Shown: in pieces, positions 7,525 through 13,393 of the stretch
Numbering within the stretch: the stretch's first letter is position 1
How the letters are laid out: every line of letters starts with the position of its first letter
DNA from: Candidatus Pacearchaeota archaeon
GTDB taxonomy: Archaea; Nanobdellota; Nanobdellia; Pacearchaeales; GW2011-AR1
Direction: 5' to 3'
DNA length: 20,446 bases
Assembly: GCA_002688875.1 (NCBI GenBank)
Contig: NZDU01000030.1
Location: forward strand, 1-20,446
Notes under the pieces: generated by a model
What the model was told of the DNA's origin: nothing
Databases searched by the model: none
Seen by the model: only the letters and a program-made list of their open reading frames with translations
Program-made: the position numbers and the translations under genes

Positions 7525-8169
7525 ATGAAAATTATTAATAGTTCTCGTGAAGAGTTAGAGAAATTGGGGAGTGAATTTCTTTTTGATAAGCTTTCGGGAG
7601 TTTTGAAGGAGAAGGATCATGTGGTTTTTGGGGTTGTTGGAGGGAGGAGTGTTTCGGGGATTTTGAGTAAGTTGGGTGAGAAAGAGTTGGATTGGGGGAG
7701 GGTTCATGTTTTTTTTGTGGATGAGAGATTTGATTCTGTTGATAGTGATGTTAGTAATTTTAAGGTTGTGAGTGATAGTTTGGGGAAGGGCGTGGTTCAT
7801 GGGTTTGATTATAAAAAGGAGTTGAGTGAATATTGGGATGAGTTTGTTAAGTTTGGTGGGAGGTTTGATGTTGTGTTGTTGAGTAGTGGAGAGGATGGGC
7901 ATGTTGGGATGTTGTATCCTGAGCATTCGTCTGTTAGAGATGATGATGAAAGGTTTATTTTTATTGATGATTCGCCTAAATCTCCTTCGAAGAGAGTTGG
8001 GTTTACGCGTCGAGTGGTTGAAAAAGCTTCTTCAGGGGTGTTGGTGTTTTTGGGGGATGGGAAGAAAGAGGCTTTTGATAGATTTGAGGATGATTCTGTT
8101 TCGGTTGAAGGATGTCCTTGTAAATTGTTTAGGTGTATTGAGGATGGGTTGGTTTTGGTTGGGAGATAG
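7525..8169 (+). CDS. pgl: 6-phosphogluconolactonase
   Basis: A 214-aa protein of the DevB/SOL 6-phosphogluconolactonase family, hydrolysing 6-phosphogluconolactone in the oxidative pentose phosphate pathway. It shows GVVGGRSV (phosphate loop, usually GGST/S), VFFVDERF (D67-E68-R69-F70), a DSDVSNF segment matching the family's SN motif (S77, N78), and LLSSGEDGHVGMLYPEH, equivalent to LGMGxDGHTASLFP. The ATG at 7525 is chosen because a TATA box sits 24.5 nt upstream; a TTG at 7510 is rejected. Slightly shorter than bacterial relatives (~230-250 aa). It lies between the non-oxidative operon and gnd. Confidence 0.9.
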   Translation: MKIINSSREELEKLGSEFLFDKLSGVLKEKDHVVFGVVGGRSVSGILSKLGEKELDWGRVHVFFVDERFDSVDSDVSNFKVVSDSLGKGVVHGFDYKKELSEYWDEFVKFGGRFDVVLLSSGEDGHVGMLYPEHSSVRDDDERFIFIDDSPKSPSKRVGFTRRVVEKASSGVLVFLGDGKKEAFDRFEDDSVSVEGCPCKLFRCIEDGLVLVGR

Positions 8170-8172
8170 AAA

Positions 8173-8478
8173 TTATTTTCCTCTTAATATATATTCCTGA
8201 AATCTATGTAAAGTCCCGTTGACTTTGTCGAGCTGATCGGGCGATCTTTCGTAACTTGATCCATTACTAGTTTTTATAATTGTCCTATCTCCAATAATAA
8301 ATTTGCTTCTATCCCAGAAAGGTAATTGAGATAATCCTTCCTCTGATTTAACTACTGGATTGAAATTCTTTTTTTGTTGAGTGTACAAACTAACTATTTC
8401 TGGAGCAGGTTCTCTTTCTGATCTAAGAGGGGTCATTATATAGGGTACAATGAAATCTGATATAATATTTTTTATCAT
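8173..8478 (-). CDS. Hypothetical protein (101 aa)
   Basis: Family not recognised. It starts with a hydrophobic stretch (residues 1-16, MIKNIISDFIVPYIM), too short for a confident membrane span. The rest is charged and contains FWDRSKFIIGDRTIIKT and YERSPDQLDKVNGTLHRFQEY. The ATG at 8478 is preferred over a GTG at 8499 because the minus-strand TATA box (plus 8500-8507) is centred 25.5 nt before it. Codon choice (TTA, AGA, ATA, CAA) differs from the G-rich, TTG-using pathway genes on both sides, suggesting a later insertion between pgl and gnd. It is convergent with pgl, 3 nt apart. Confidence 0.55.
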   Translation of the reverse strand: MIKNIISDFIVPYIMTPLRSEREPAPEIVSLYTQQKKNFNPVVKSEEGLSQLPFWDRSKFIIGDRTIIKTSNGSSYERSPDQLDKVNGTLHRFQEYILRGK

Positions 8479-8499
8479 AATTTTGTTGAATATTGGCAC

Positions 8500-8507
8500 T
8501 TTATAAA
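8500..8507 (-). promoter_or_regulatory. TATA box for the 8478 gene
   Basis: Minus-strand TTTATAAA is centred 25.5 nt before the ATG at 8478, which decides between the GTG at 8499 and the ATG at 8478. Confidence 0.6.
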
Positions 8508-8535
8508 TTTTTGTAATGAGAGTTTGAGCAAAATG

Positions 8536-8571
8536 TTTAAAAGAACTTATTACTTGCTATTTTGAGGTGAT
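8536..8571 (+). promoter_or_regulatory. gnd promoter and Shine-Dalgarno
   Basis: TTTAAAAG (8536-8543) predicts a start near 8565. GAGGTGAT (8564-8571), an excellent match to the archaeal anti-Shine-Dalgarno, lies 3 nt before the ATG at 8575. The transcript must therefore have a short leader starting at or just before 8564. Confidence 0.65.
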
Positions 8572-8574
8572 ATT

Positions 8575-9471
8575 ATGAAAATAGGTTTTATAGGTTTAGG
8601 TAGGATGGGAGGGAATATGGTTCTTAATTTGATTGATCATGGTCATAAGGTTGTGGTTTATAATAGGACTGGTTCGATTACTAGGGGTTTTGTTCGTAAG
8701 GGAGCGGTTGGTTCGTATTCATATTCTGAGATGATGGGCAAACTTCCTAAGAAGAAAGTTGTTTGGATGATGGTTACGGCTTCGGTTGTGGATAAGGTTA
8801 TTGATGATGTGTTGCCTTTGCTGAATCGAGGGGATGTTTTGATTGATGGAGGGAATAGTTATTTTAAGGAGTCTGTTCGTCGGGCTAAGAAGGTTGGTAA
8901 GAAAGGGGTTCATTATTTGGATGTGGGGACTTCGGGAGGGGTTGATGGGGCTCGGCATGGGGCTTGTATGATGGTTGGAGGTAATCGGAAAGTGTTTAGT
9001 GAGGTTGAAAAGTTGTTTAGGGATATGTGTGTTAAGGATGGTTATGGGTATATGGGGAAGAGGGGTAGTGGGCATTTTGTGAAGATGGTGCATAATGGGA
9101 TTGAGTATGGGATGATGTCGGCGATTGGAGAGGGATTGGAAGCTGTTAGGAAATTTTCTAAAGGGTTTGGGACGGATCTTAAGGAGGTTAGGAAGGTTTA
9201 TAGTCATGGGTCGATTATCGAGGGGAGGTTGATGGGGTGGGCTGATAAGGGGATGGGGCGGTCTTATTATCGGAGGATAAGTGGGAAGGTTCCTCGAGGG
9301 GAGACTGAGGGGGAGATGGAAGAGTTGGTTAAGATGGCAGATATGCCGGTGTTGAAGACTGCTGTTAGGGAGCGTAAAAAGACTCGGAAGAAGGCCTCGG
9401 AGTTTGGGAAGATAGTTAGTGTTATGAGGAATGAGTTTGGTGGGCATGGGTTTAGTGGGAAGGGGAAGTGA
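8575..9471 (+). CDS. gnd: 6-phosphogluconate dehydrogenase (decarboxylating), short type
   Basis: A 298-aa enzyme oxidising 6-phosphogluconate to ribulose 5-phosphate and CO2. The Rossmann motif is GLGRMG (7-12). Substrate and catalytic motifs are DGGNSYF (91-97), GTSGGVDGARHG (118-129) and KMVHNGIEYGMM (K170, H173, N174, E177, Y178). It is the ~300-aa class with a short C-terminal domain, rather than the ~470-aa E. coli class. NRT (30-32) after the second strand resembles NADP-binding forms, so NADP+ is my inference. It has its own promoter and the best Shine-Dalgarno in the window. With pgl it makes the oxidative branch. Confidence 0.94.
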   Translation: MKIGFIGLGRMGGNMVLNLIDHGHKVVVYNRTGSITRGFVRKGAVGSYSYSEMMGKLPKKKVVWMMVTASVVDKVIDDVLPLLNRGDVLIDGGNSYFKESVRRAKKVGKKGVHYLDVGTSGGVDGARHGACMMVGGNRKVFSEVEKLFRDMCVKDGYGYMGKRGSGHFVKMVHNGIEYGMMSAIGEGLEAVRKFSKGFGTDLKEVRKVYSHGSIIEGRLMGWADKGMGRSYYRRISGKVPRGETEGEMEELVKMADMPVLKTAVRERKKTRKKASEFGKIVSVMRNEFGGHGFSGKGK

Positions 9472-9489
9472 GACTAGATAATAATAATC

Positions 9490-9497
9490 TTTATATG
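9490..9497 (+). promoter_or_regulatory. TATA box for the 9520 gene
   Basis: TTTATATG is centred 26.5 nt before the ATG at 9520, predicting a leaderless mRNA and ruling against the TTG at 9511. The 13 bases from 9481 match those at 691-703. Confidence 0.65.
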
Positions 9498-9519
9498 TAG
9501 TTCTTTTATATTGAATAAA

Positions 9520-10272
9520 ATGGATCAAGGAGATTTTTATTCTAATCTTGGGAATAATAAAGGTTTAATTGAAAAATTGGTAAGTGATGTCGTTGAATTT
9601 TCTGAAAGAGATACTTCCACTAAAGGATATTTTGCTAATTGTGGATTATATGCTGTTGGGAGCTCGATTACCCAATCTGATTATAAGGATATTGATATAA
9701 CATTGGTTGGATTAGATTTTAATATGGTTTTTGAATTTGATAAAGTATATTTAGGTGATAGGGAGGAATTAATTAAGAGTGGGATGGTTGTTCCATTTGA
9801 TGGTTCTTGTAATGATACTAATGAAATTGAGTTTAGATCTGGAGGGATTGATTATGTTAATGATAGAGGAAATAGTTGGTGCTTGTCTGAACGTAAAAAG
9901 GGTCATATTAAATTAAATAAATTGCCGAGAGAACTATTTGGGTTTTTATCAAGAAAAAAAGGGACTGTTTTTGATGATCTTGATTTATCTGCCAATAATC
10001 TGAATCCTTTGAGACCTTATACAGATCCGGGGAATTTTATTGGTTCAGAATGTCATTTTGGACCCATACATATGTTTATTCATGGGGAGAATTTATTTGT
10101 TAATCCCTGGAAATCTCATCAATTAGATTCTGGACTTGATTATGTTGAATTGCATGAATGGGAAAAAGCAGATTGTGTTGATCCGTTCCAGAGATTACGT
10201 CCATTTAGTGTAGGATATCCTAATTTTATTGATATAATGGGGGAAAATAGGGCTGAGATTGATAAGATGTAA
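9520..10272 (+). CDS. Putative nucleotidyltransferase-fold protein
   Basis: A 250-aa protein. Residues 42-63 read GLYAVGSSI...DYKDIDITLVG and fit the DNA polymerase-beta-type nucleotidyltransferase signature: G47-S48 followed by D57-x-D59. These would be the helix-loop and two metal-binding aspartates. A third carboxylate is not certain; E in IEFRSG near residue 105 is a candidate. No helix-turn-helix or toxin-antitoxin partner is adjacent, so its role (nucleotide transfer to protein, tRNA or small molecule) is open. Codon choice is less G-rich than in gnd. It is convergent with the SDR gene. Confidence 0.7.
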   Translation: MDQGDFYSNLGNNKGLIEKLVSDVVEFSERDTSTKGYFANCGLYAVGSSITQSDYKDIDITLVGLDFNMVFEFDKVYLGDREELIKSGMVVPFDGSCNDTNEIEFRSGGIDYVNDRGNSWCLSERKKGHIKLNKLPRELFGFLSRKKGTVFDDLDLSANNLNPLRPYTDPGNFIGSECHFGPIHMFIHGENLFVNPWKSHQLDSGLDYVELHEWEKADCVDPFQRLRPFSVGYPNFIDIMGENRAEIDKM

Positions 10273-10293
10273 ATGACTCTTGAAGATTGAAAT

Positions 10294-11046
10294 TTAATTT
10301 TTCCTAACACTCTTACAAAATTCATAAGCATCATCTTTTGGTTTATAGCCGACTAGTTTTTTTGTTTCTGTTAGGTTCATGTAGAGTTTTTTGTTATTAG
10401 AGGATCCGGATAGGATTCCGTATTTTACGGATTTTGGTGCGGTTATGCATTTGTGGATTAGTTGGGCTAGGTCTCTTTGGCTGATGATGTAGTCGAAGTT
10501 TTCTCGGGTTAGGCAGACTTTTTTTCTTAGGTCGTTTGAAACATAGGCTCCGATTCTTATGGCTAGGCATGAGAGGTTGTGGTTATTTGAGTAGATGTAG
10601 CATAGAGATTCGCCGAAGACTTTTGATGCTCCGTAGAATCCAGAGGGTTTTGGCGAGTGGTTTTCTTTTATTTTTTTGCCTAAGGGGTAGCCTCTGATGG
10701 CGTGGACGCTACTGGCGTAGATGACTCTTTGGACTTTTGCTTGTTTGGCAGCTTCGAAGACGTTGTAGGCTCCTACTATGTTTGGGTTTAGGATTTCTTG
10801 GAAGGTTGCCAAGGGGTTTGATTCGGCGGCTAGGTTGAGGACGATGTCGATGTTTTTCATTGCTCTTTTTAAGCTTGATATTTTTGAGAAATCTATCTTT
10901 ACGGTTTTGTATCCTTTGATTTTTATTTTTCTTCTTGAGCCTATGATTAGGTCGTAGTGTTGTTTGTAGTTTTTTTCGTATTCTTCTAGAATTCCAGGGC
11001 CGACTCGACCTGTTGCGCCTAAGAATAGAACTTTCTTTTTTTTCAT
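10294..11046 (-). CDS. Extended-SDR dehydrogenase, candidate Azf-type glucose-6-phosphate dehydrogenase
   Basis: A 250-aa extended short-chain dehydrogenase with GATGRVG (10-16), LNLAAESNP (71-78), YASSVHAIRGY (110-120) and catalytic FYGASKVFGE (Y138, K142). The C-terminal ISQRDLAQL and GYKPKDDAYEF segments follow the pattern of uronate dehydrogenases and of Azf, the SDR-type glucose-6-phosphate dehydrogenase described in Haloferax volcanii. No classical Zwf is visible in a cluster holding every other pentose phosphate step, so the inferred role is oxidation of glucose 6-phosphate. SRR (37-39) after the second strand suggests NADP+. A uronate dehydrogenase or sugar-nucleotide epimerase role remains possible. 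The start is fixed by a GGTGATC site. Confidence 0.8.
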   Translation of the reverse strand: MKKKKVLFLGATGRVGPGILEEYEKNYKQHYDLIIGSRRKIKIKGYKTVKIDFSKISSLKRAMKNIDIVLNLAAESNPLATFQEILNPNIVGAYNVFEAAKQAKVQRVIYASSVHAIRGYPLGKKIKENHSPKPSGFYGASKVFGESLCYIYSNNHNLSCLAIRIGAYVSNDLRKKVCLTRENFDYIISQRDLAQLIHKCITAPKSVKYGILSGSSNNKKLYMNLTETKKLVGYKPKDDAYEFCKSVRKN

Positions 11047-11047
11047 G

Positions 11048-11091
11048 GATCACCTTTTGTTTGTGATAATATATGGTTGGGAATATTTAAA
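11048..11091 (-). promoter_or_regulatory. Promoter and Shine-Dalgarno of the SDR gene
   Basis: On the minus strand, TTTAAATATT (plus 11082-11091) predicts a start near 11060. GGTGATC (plus 11048-11054) sits one nucleotide before the ATG at 11046, so the leader is about 15 nt. Confidence 0.6.
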
Positions 11092-11101
11092 GGTAATGTG
11101 G

Positions 11102-11785
11102 TTATTCTGAACATAGACTTAGTAACTTTGCGATTGGCCATGATGCATGTGCGACTGAAAATCCTTGGAAATCTCTTCCATTGCAGATTCCGTTTTCTAT
11201 ATGGACTACTCCTTTAGAGGTAGATATTTCCTGATAGCTGTCACTTAATTTTAATTCGTATGAGTCTCCTAACTTTCCTAATTTGAATATTCTTCTTAAT
11301 CCTTCATCATTTTCTAATAACTTATTGGAGGGGATAAGTTTAATATTTTCTGGCAAAGGATATTCTAATGTAAACTGATCATTATCGGCATGTATTCTTG
11401 GAGCGAGGAGTGATTTATCTAAATATTCAAGGATATCTGAGCCGGTATTAAAGCAAGCTGCTCTGTCTTTGTAAGAATCTAAATTATGTTCGCTTATAAA
11501 ATGGCTGCCCATCATATCCCAGACCTCTATCCATCTACCTCCATCTCCCAAATGTAAACAAATCCCCTCCCTTCCAAATTGAGAATAAGGGTAACAAGGA
11601 GTCATAGTGCTGACTCCCAATTCAATTATGTAGTTCTTTAGATTATTTAAGAGAAAAGGTTCTAATTCTTTCTTTTTTTGCTGGAATAATTTTTTGTATT
11701 CTATATCTTGGTTAGGGTATGTGTAGTCTATCCCTCTTGTGAAGTTGGGATATCCAAGTTCAAAATATTTACCTTTTCTTTCCAT
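11102..11785 (-). CDS. Hypothetical protein (227 aa)
   Basis: Family not recognised. No signal peptide or membrane span is apparent. The protein is soluble and aromatic-rich, with notable stretches GREGICLHLGDGGRWIEVWDMMG (about residues 72-94), LLAPRIHADNDQFTLEYPLPENI and FSVAHASWPIAKLLSL. Four cysteines are scattered without a metal-binding spacing. A minus-strand TTTTTTAA (plus 11807-11814) is centred 25.5 nt before the ATG at 11785, supporting a leaderless start. It is transcribed in the same direction as the SDR gene but separated by 55 nt containing that gene's promoter, so it is probably a single-gene unit. Confidence 0.7.
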   Translation of the reverse strand: MERKGKYFELGYPNFTRGIDYTYPNQDIEYKKLFQQKKKELEPFLLNNLKNYIIELGVSTMTPCYPYSQFGREGICLHLGDGGRWIEVWDMMGSHFISEHNLDSYKDRAACFNTGSDILEYLDKSLLAPRIHADNDQFTLEYPLPENIKLIPSNKLLENDEGLRRIFKLGKLGDSYELKLSDSYQEISTSKGVVHIENGICNGRDFQGFSVAHASWPIAKLLSLCSE

Positions 11786-11806
11786 TTAATTAACGCGTTT
11801 AACCTG

Positions 11807-11814
11807 TTAAAAAA
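11807..11814 (-). promoter_or_regulatory. TATA-like box for the 11785 gene
   Basis: Minus-strand TTTTTTAA is centred 25.5 nt before the ATG at 11785. The match is weaker than others in the window, but the spacing is exact. Confidence 0.45.
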
Positions 11815-11832
11815 CATTATTGTAATTGGAAA

Positions 11833-11842
11833 GTTTTAAAAG
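11833..11842 (+). promoter_or_regulatory. TATA box for the zinc-ribbon gene
   Basis: GTTTTAAAAG is centred 26.5 nt before the ATG at 11864, predicting a leaderless mRNA and supporting this short gene as real. Confidence 0.6.
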
Positions 11843-11863
11843 AGGATATTTGTTTGATATTGG

Positions 11864-12019
11864 ATGGTAAATGAGATTAATTGTAAGGATTGTGGGAAAT
11901 CGTTTGAGGTTGTTCCTAATGCTAGGTATCCTCGGAAGTATTGTGATAAGTGTAGTTTGGAGAGGAAAGAGGCTTATGCGAAGATTGGGGAGATTAAGTT
12001 TGAGGATTGTGAGGATTAG
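11864..12019 (+). CDS. Small zinc-ribbon protein (51 aa)
   Basis: A 51-aa protein beginning MVNEINCKDCGKSFEV. Two CxxC knuckles are present, C7-x-x-C10 and C27-x-x-C30, separated by 16 residues with K-Y before the second knuckle; this is the classic zinc-ribbon layout. The C-terminal 20 residues are a charged helix (ERKEAYAKIGEIKFEDCED). Such proteins usually bind nucleic acid or a protein partner, and the target cannot be named. A TATA box 26.5 nt upstream of the ATG supports a leaderless mRNA. An overlapping longer ORF in another frame (from 11871) is rejected, as it lacks any motif and runs through the tRNA gene. Confidence 0.75.
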   Translation: MVNEINCKDCGKSFEVVPNARYPRKYCDKCSLERKEAYAKIGEIKFEDCED

Positions 12020-12026
12020 GGATAGA

Positions 12027-12097
12027 TGCGCCATGGGAGAATCGAACTCCCGTCTTATCGTTGGCAACGATACGTTCTACCACTTAACTAATGGCGC
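12027..12097 (-). tRNA. tRNA-Gly(GCC)
   Basis: A 71-nt cloverleaf: acceptor GCGCCAT/ATGGCGC, D-arm with GTTAAGTGGTAGAAC, anticodon arm TATCG-TTGCCAA-CGATA giving anticodon GCC, a 4-nt variable loop, and T-arm GGGAG-TTCGATT-CTCCC. The discriminator is A and CCA is not encoded. TTATTAA on the minus strand (plus 12121-12127) is centred 27 nt before the 5' end, suggesting little or no 5' leader. No intron. Confidence 0.96.
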
Positions 12098-12157
12098 ATC
12101 TAAGAATATGAATAGGATGGTTAATAAGGTTTTTTGTTATTTGGTTTATATCTCCTT

Positions 12158-12261
12158 CCAGAAAAATCCGGCCTTACTATGAATGGCCTGCGTTGCAAAA
12201 GCAACGACAGGGAACACAAAAGCGGGATTCTGATAATCAGATTAAGGTAGTCCCTGCGACC
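12158..12261 (-). ncRNA. Candidate structured non-coding RNA
   Basis: A minus-strand TATA box TTTATATA (plus 12284-12291) predicts a start at the G at 12261, and no ORF follows. The RNA can fold as a three-way junction: P1 (12258-12261 with 12185-12188), P2 (12251-12256 with 12208-12213, six pairs), an apical stem in the P2 arm (12237-12241 with 12229-12233) and hairpin P4 (12191-12196 with 12201-12206, four-base loop). A further hairpin lies at 12158-12171. P1 and the last hairpin contain G-U pairs on the minus strand that would be A-C mismatches if plus were transcribed, favouring minus. Family not recognised; it is not a tRNA, 5S, SRP or RNase P RNA by inspection. The 3' end is uncertain. 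Confidence 0.45.
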
Positions 12262-12283
12262 TGTTTAATTGAGTTGATAGGAG

Positions 12284-12291
12284 TATATAAA
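12284..12291 (-). promoter_or_regulatory. TATA box for the candidate ncRNA
   Basis: Minus-strand TTTATATA is centred 26.5 nt before a GG at 12261/12260, just downstream of the DUF2391-like gene's stop at 12313. Confidence 0.5.
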
Positions 12292-12312
12292 TTTATTCAT
12301 TTACTAATTTGG

Positions 12313-12804
12313 TTATCTCAAATTCCCCGCAATAGCTGCGCTGAGGGCTGATGGGAAGGTGACTATTATTGTTCGTTTGATGGCTAAGATCCAATCTATG
12401 GTCCATGGGGCTCTTTGGATTACGGTGAGGAGGAGGGCTACGATTAAGAATGAAATGATGTAGATGGTTATGATTCTTTTTAGTAAGTCTGTCCAGTAAA
12501 AGTTTGGGATGTTTCTTGAGAAGTTTCGGTAGACGAATATTGCGATGAAGAATAGGGAGATTATTAGGATGGCTACGATGTTCCACATTGGGAGTGTTTC
12601 GCCTAAGCGCCAGGTTTCTTCGGTGAATCCTATGGGGACGGCTAATAGGGTGGCTCCGACGATGGCTTGTAAGATGTGTTTTACTCCGAATTTGGTTTTG
12701 GAAGGTTCCATTTGGCCTTTGAAAGTGGCTGTTTCGTCGGAAATTCGTTTTACTTTCTTTTTTGGGTTATTTCTATCTCTCTTTGTTGGACTCTTTTTTT
12801 TCAT
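12313..12804 (-). CDS. DUF2391-like integral membrane protein
   Basis: A 163-aa protein with a very basic N-terminal tail of about 40 residues (KKKSPTKRDRNNPKKKVKR) followed by four hydrophobic spans near residues 45-60, 73-92, 108-128 and 138-158. The segment around ILQAIVGATLLAVPIGFTEETW matches my recollection of the DUF2391 / TIGR02587 family of uncharacterised membrane proteins. The ATG at 12804 fits a leaderless mRNA because TTTATTAA (plus 12826-12833) is centred 25.5 nt upstream. No functional residues can be assigned. It stands alone, between the candidate RNA and the 113-aa gene. Confidence 0.75.
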   Translation of the reverse strand: MKKKSPTKRDRNNPKKKVKRISDETATFKGQMEPSKTKFGVKHILQAIVGATLLAVPIGFTEETWRLGETLPMWNIVAILIISLFFIAIFVYRNFSRNIPNFYWTDLLKRIITIYIISFLIVALLLTVIQRAPWTIDWILAIKRTIIVTFPSALSAAIAGNLR

Positions 12805-12825
12805 GATAATGATTAGGAAAGTAAA

Positions 12826-12833
12826 TTAATAAA
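12826..12833 (-). promoter_or_regulatory. TATA box for the DUF2391-like gene
   Basis: Minus-strand TTTATTAA is centred 25.5 nt before the ATG at 12804. Confidence 0.6.
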
Positions 12834-12856
12834 GGTATTGAAAGAAGATAGGATAA

Positions 12857-13198
12857 TTAATTTCTTCCAGATACTTCATCAATGAGGTTGGCTAATGATT
12901 TTACAAACCCGTAAAATTTTGCATCTTCTTGAGGTATTGGATCAAAATGAAGTTTTTCTCTATCCGAAGGGGTGTGCGAAGGAACTCCGTGATCTATTGA
13001 GATTTCTCCAATAGTTACATTTTCTCCACCATAGTCTGCAGTTACTCTATATCTGGAATTATCTTGGGGAGTAAATGTTAGATTGTTCCCTTCATCCTTA
13101 TACATGGTTGGAGTTCCATCTGCAATCTTAATTACCCCTAATTCTGTTTCGTCTCCGCTCAAGGTGGATTTAACTATGAAATATTTTTCGATTGTCAT
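12857..13198 (-). CDS. Hypothetical protein with two similar halves (113 aa)
   Basis: No family recognised. The protein is built of two related segments: about residues 17-52 (LGVIKIADGTPTMYK...LTFTP...YRV) and 61-98 (TIGEISIDHGVPSHTP...LHFDP...FYGF). They share G-x-I-x-I-x-x-G-x-P, then L-x-F-x-P and an aromatic end, suggesting an internal duplication of a small beta-rich unit. A short helix (KSLANLIDEVSG) closes it. No TATA box lies at the usual distance, and the gene follows tRNA-Val in the same direction by 99 nt, so it may be co-transcribed with the tRNA. Codon use resembles the accessory genes. Confidence 0.6.
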   Translation of the reverse strand: MTIEKYFIVKSTLSGDETELGVIKIADGTPTMYKDEGNNLTFTPQDNSRYRVTADYGGENVTIGEISIDHGVPSHTPSDREKLHFDPIPQEDAKFYGFVKSLANLIDEVSGRN

Positions 13199-13208
13199 TT
13201 GTTTTGAT

Positions 13209-13309
13209 ATGGGCCTACCAGCTCAGAAATTGGAAATTTCTGATCCTTCGGTTCTCATGAAGCTTCGGATGATCTAACCCTCTCCAGGTTCGATGAATGG
13301 GCCTACCAG
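13209..13309. repeat. 13-bp direct repeat of the tRNA-Val 3' end
   Basis: ATGGGCCTACCAG occurs at 13209-13221 and at 13297-13309. The second copy is the 3' end of tRNA-Val read on the opposite strand. Between them lie a perfect 8-bp hairpin (13223-13230 with 13236-13243) and a partial inverted copy of the tRNA T-arm. Confidence 0.6.
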
Positions 13310-13322
13310 GGATCGAACCTGG
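13284..13322. repeat. 11-bp inverted repeat spanning the tRNA-Val T-arm and trailer
   Basis: CCAGGTTCGAT (13284-13294) and ATCGAACCTGG (13312-13322) are perfect reverse complements with a 17-nt loop. The second arm is the tRNA T-arm. A read-through minus-strand transcript could therefore pair its trailer with the T-arm. Confidence 0.6.
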
Positions 13323-13368
13323 GAATACTCGGTGTAAACGAGTCAGTTTGCCACTAGCTTATAGGCCC
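13298..13368 (-). tRNA. tRNA-Val(TAC)
   Basis: A 71-nt cloverleaf: acceptor GGGCCTA/TAGGCCC, D-arm region AGCTAGTGGCAAACT, anticodon arm ACTCG-TTTACAC-CGAGT giving anticodon TAC, a 4-nt variable loop, and T-arm CCAGG-TTCGATC-CCTGG. The discriminator is A and CCA is not encoded. TTTAAAAA (plus 13394-13401) is centred 29.5 nt before the 5' end, so any leader is about 3 nt. The 3' flank carries unusual tRNA-derived repeats. Confidence 0.95.
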
Positions 13369-13393
13369 TTATGAGTTTCTAAGAAAAATATTG

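Noticed and set aside
9520..11785. Shared GYPNF motif in the 250-aa and 227-aa proteins
   Set aside because: A five-residue match in unrelated positions, with no similarity around it; likely chance.
11871..12182. 103-aa plus-strand ORF overlapping the zinc-ribbon gene and the tRNA
   Set aside because: It is in another frame, has no motif, and reads through tRNA-Gly; the 51-aa frame has the CxxC pairs and the promoter.
12179..12250. Plus-strand 23-codon ORF inside the structured RNA, after a TATA-like TTTATATC
   Set aside because: It coincides with stem sequences, and the pairing (G-U versus A-C) favours minus-strand RNA.
12158..12261. SRP, RNase P or H/ACA identity for the structured RNA
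   Set aside because: Conserved SRP loop and RNase P core sequences are absent, and no ACA box lies 3 nt from a stem end.
13209..13296. Possible plus-strand tRNA-Ser(GGA)-like gene (AGAAA-TTGGAAA-TTTCT plus GGTTCGAT)
   Set aside because: No acceptor stem or D-arm can be formed and the T-stem does not pair; the similarity is better explained as tRNA-Val-derived repeats.
13209..13297. C/D-box guide RNA in the tRNA-Val trailer
   Set aside because: CTGA is present, but no acceptable RTGATGA C box is found at the right spacing on either strand.
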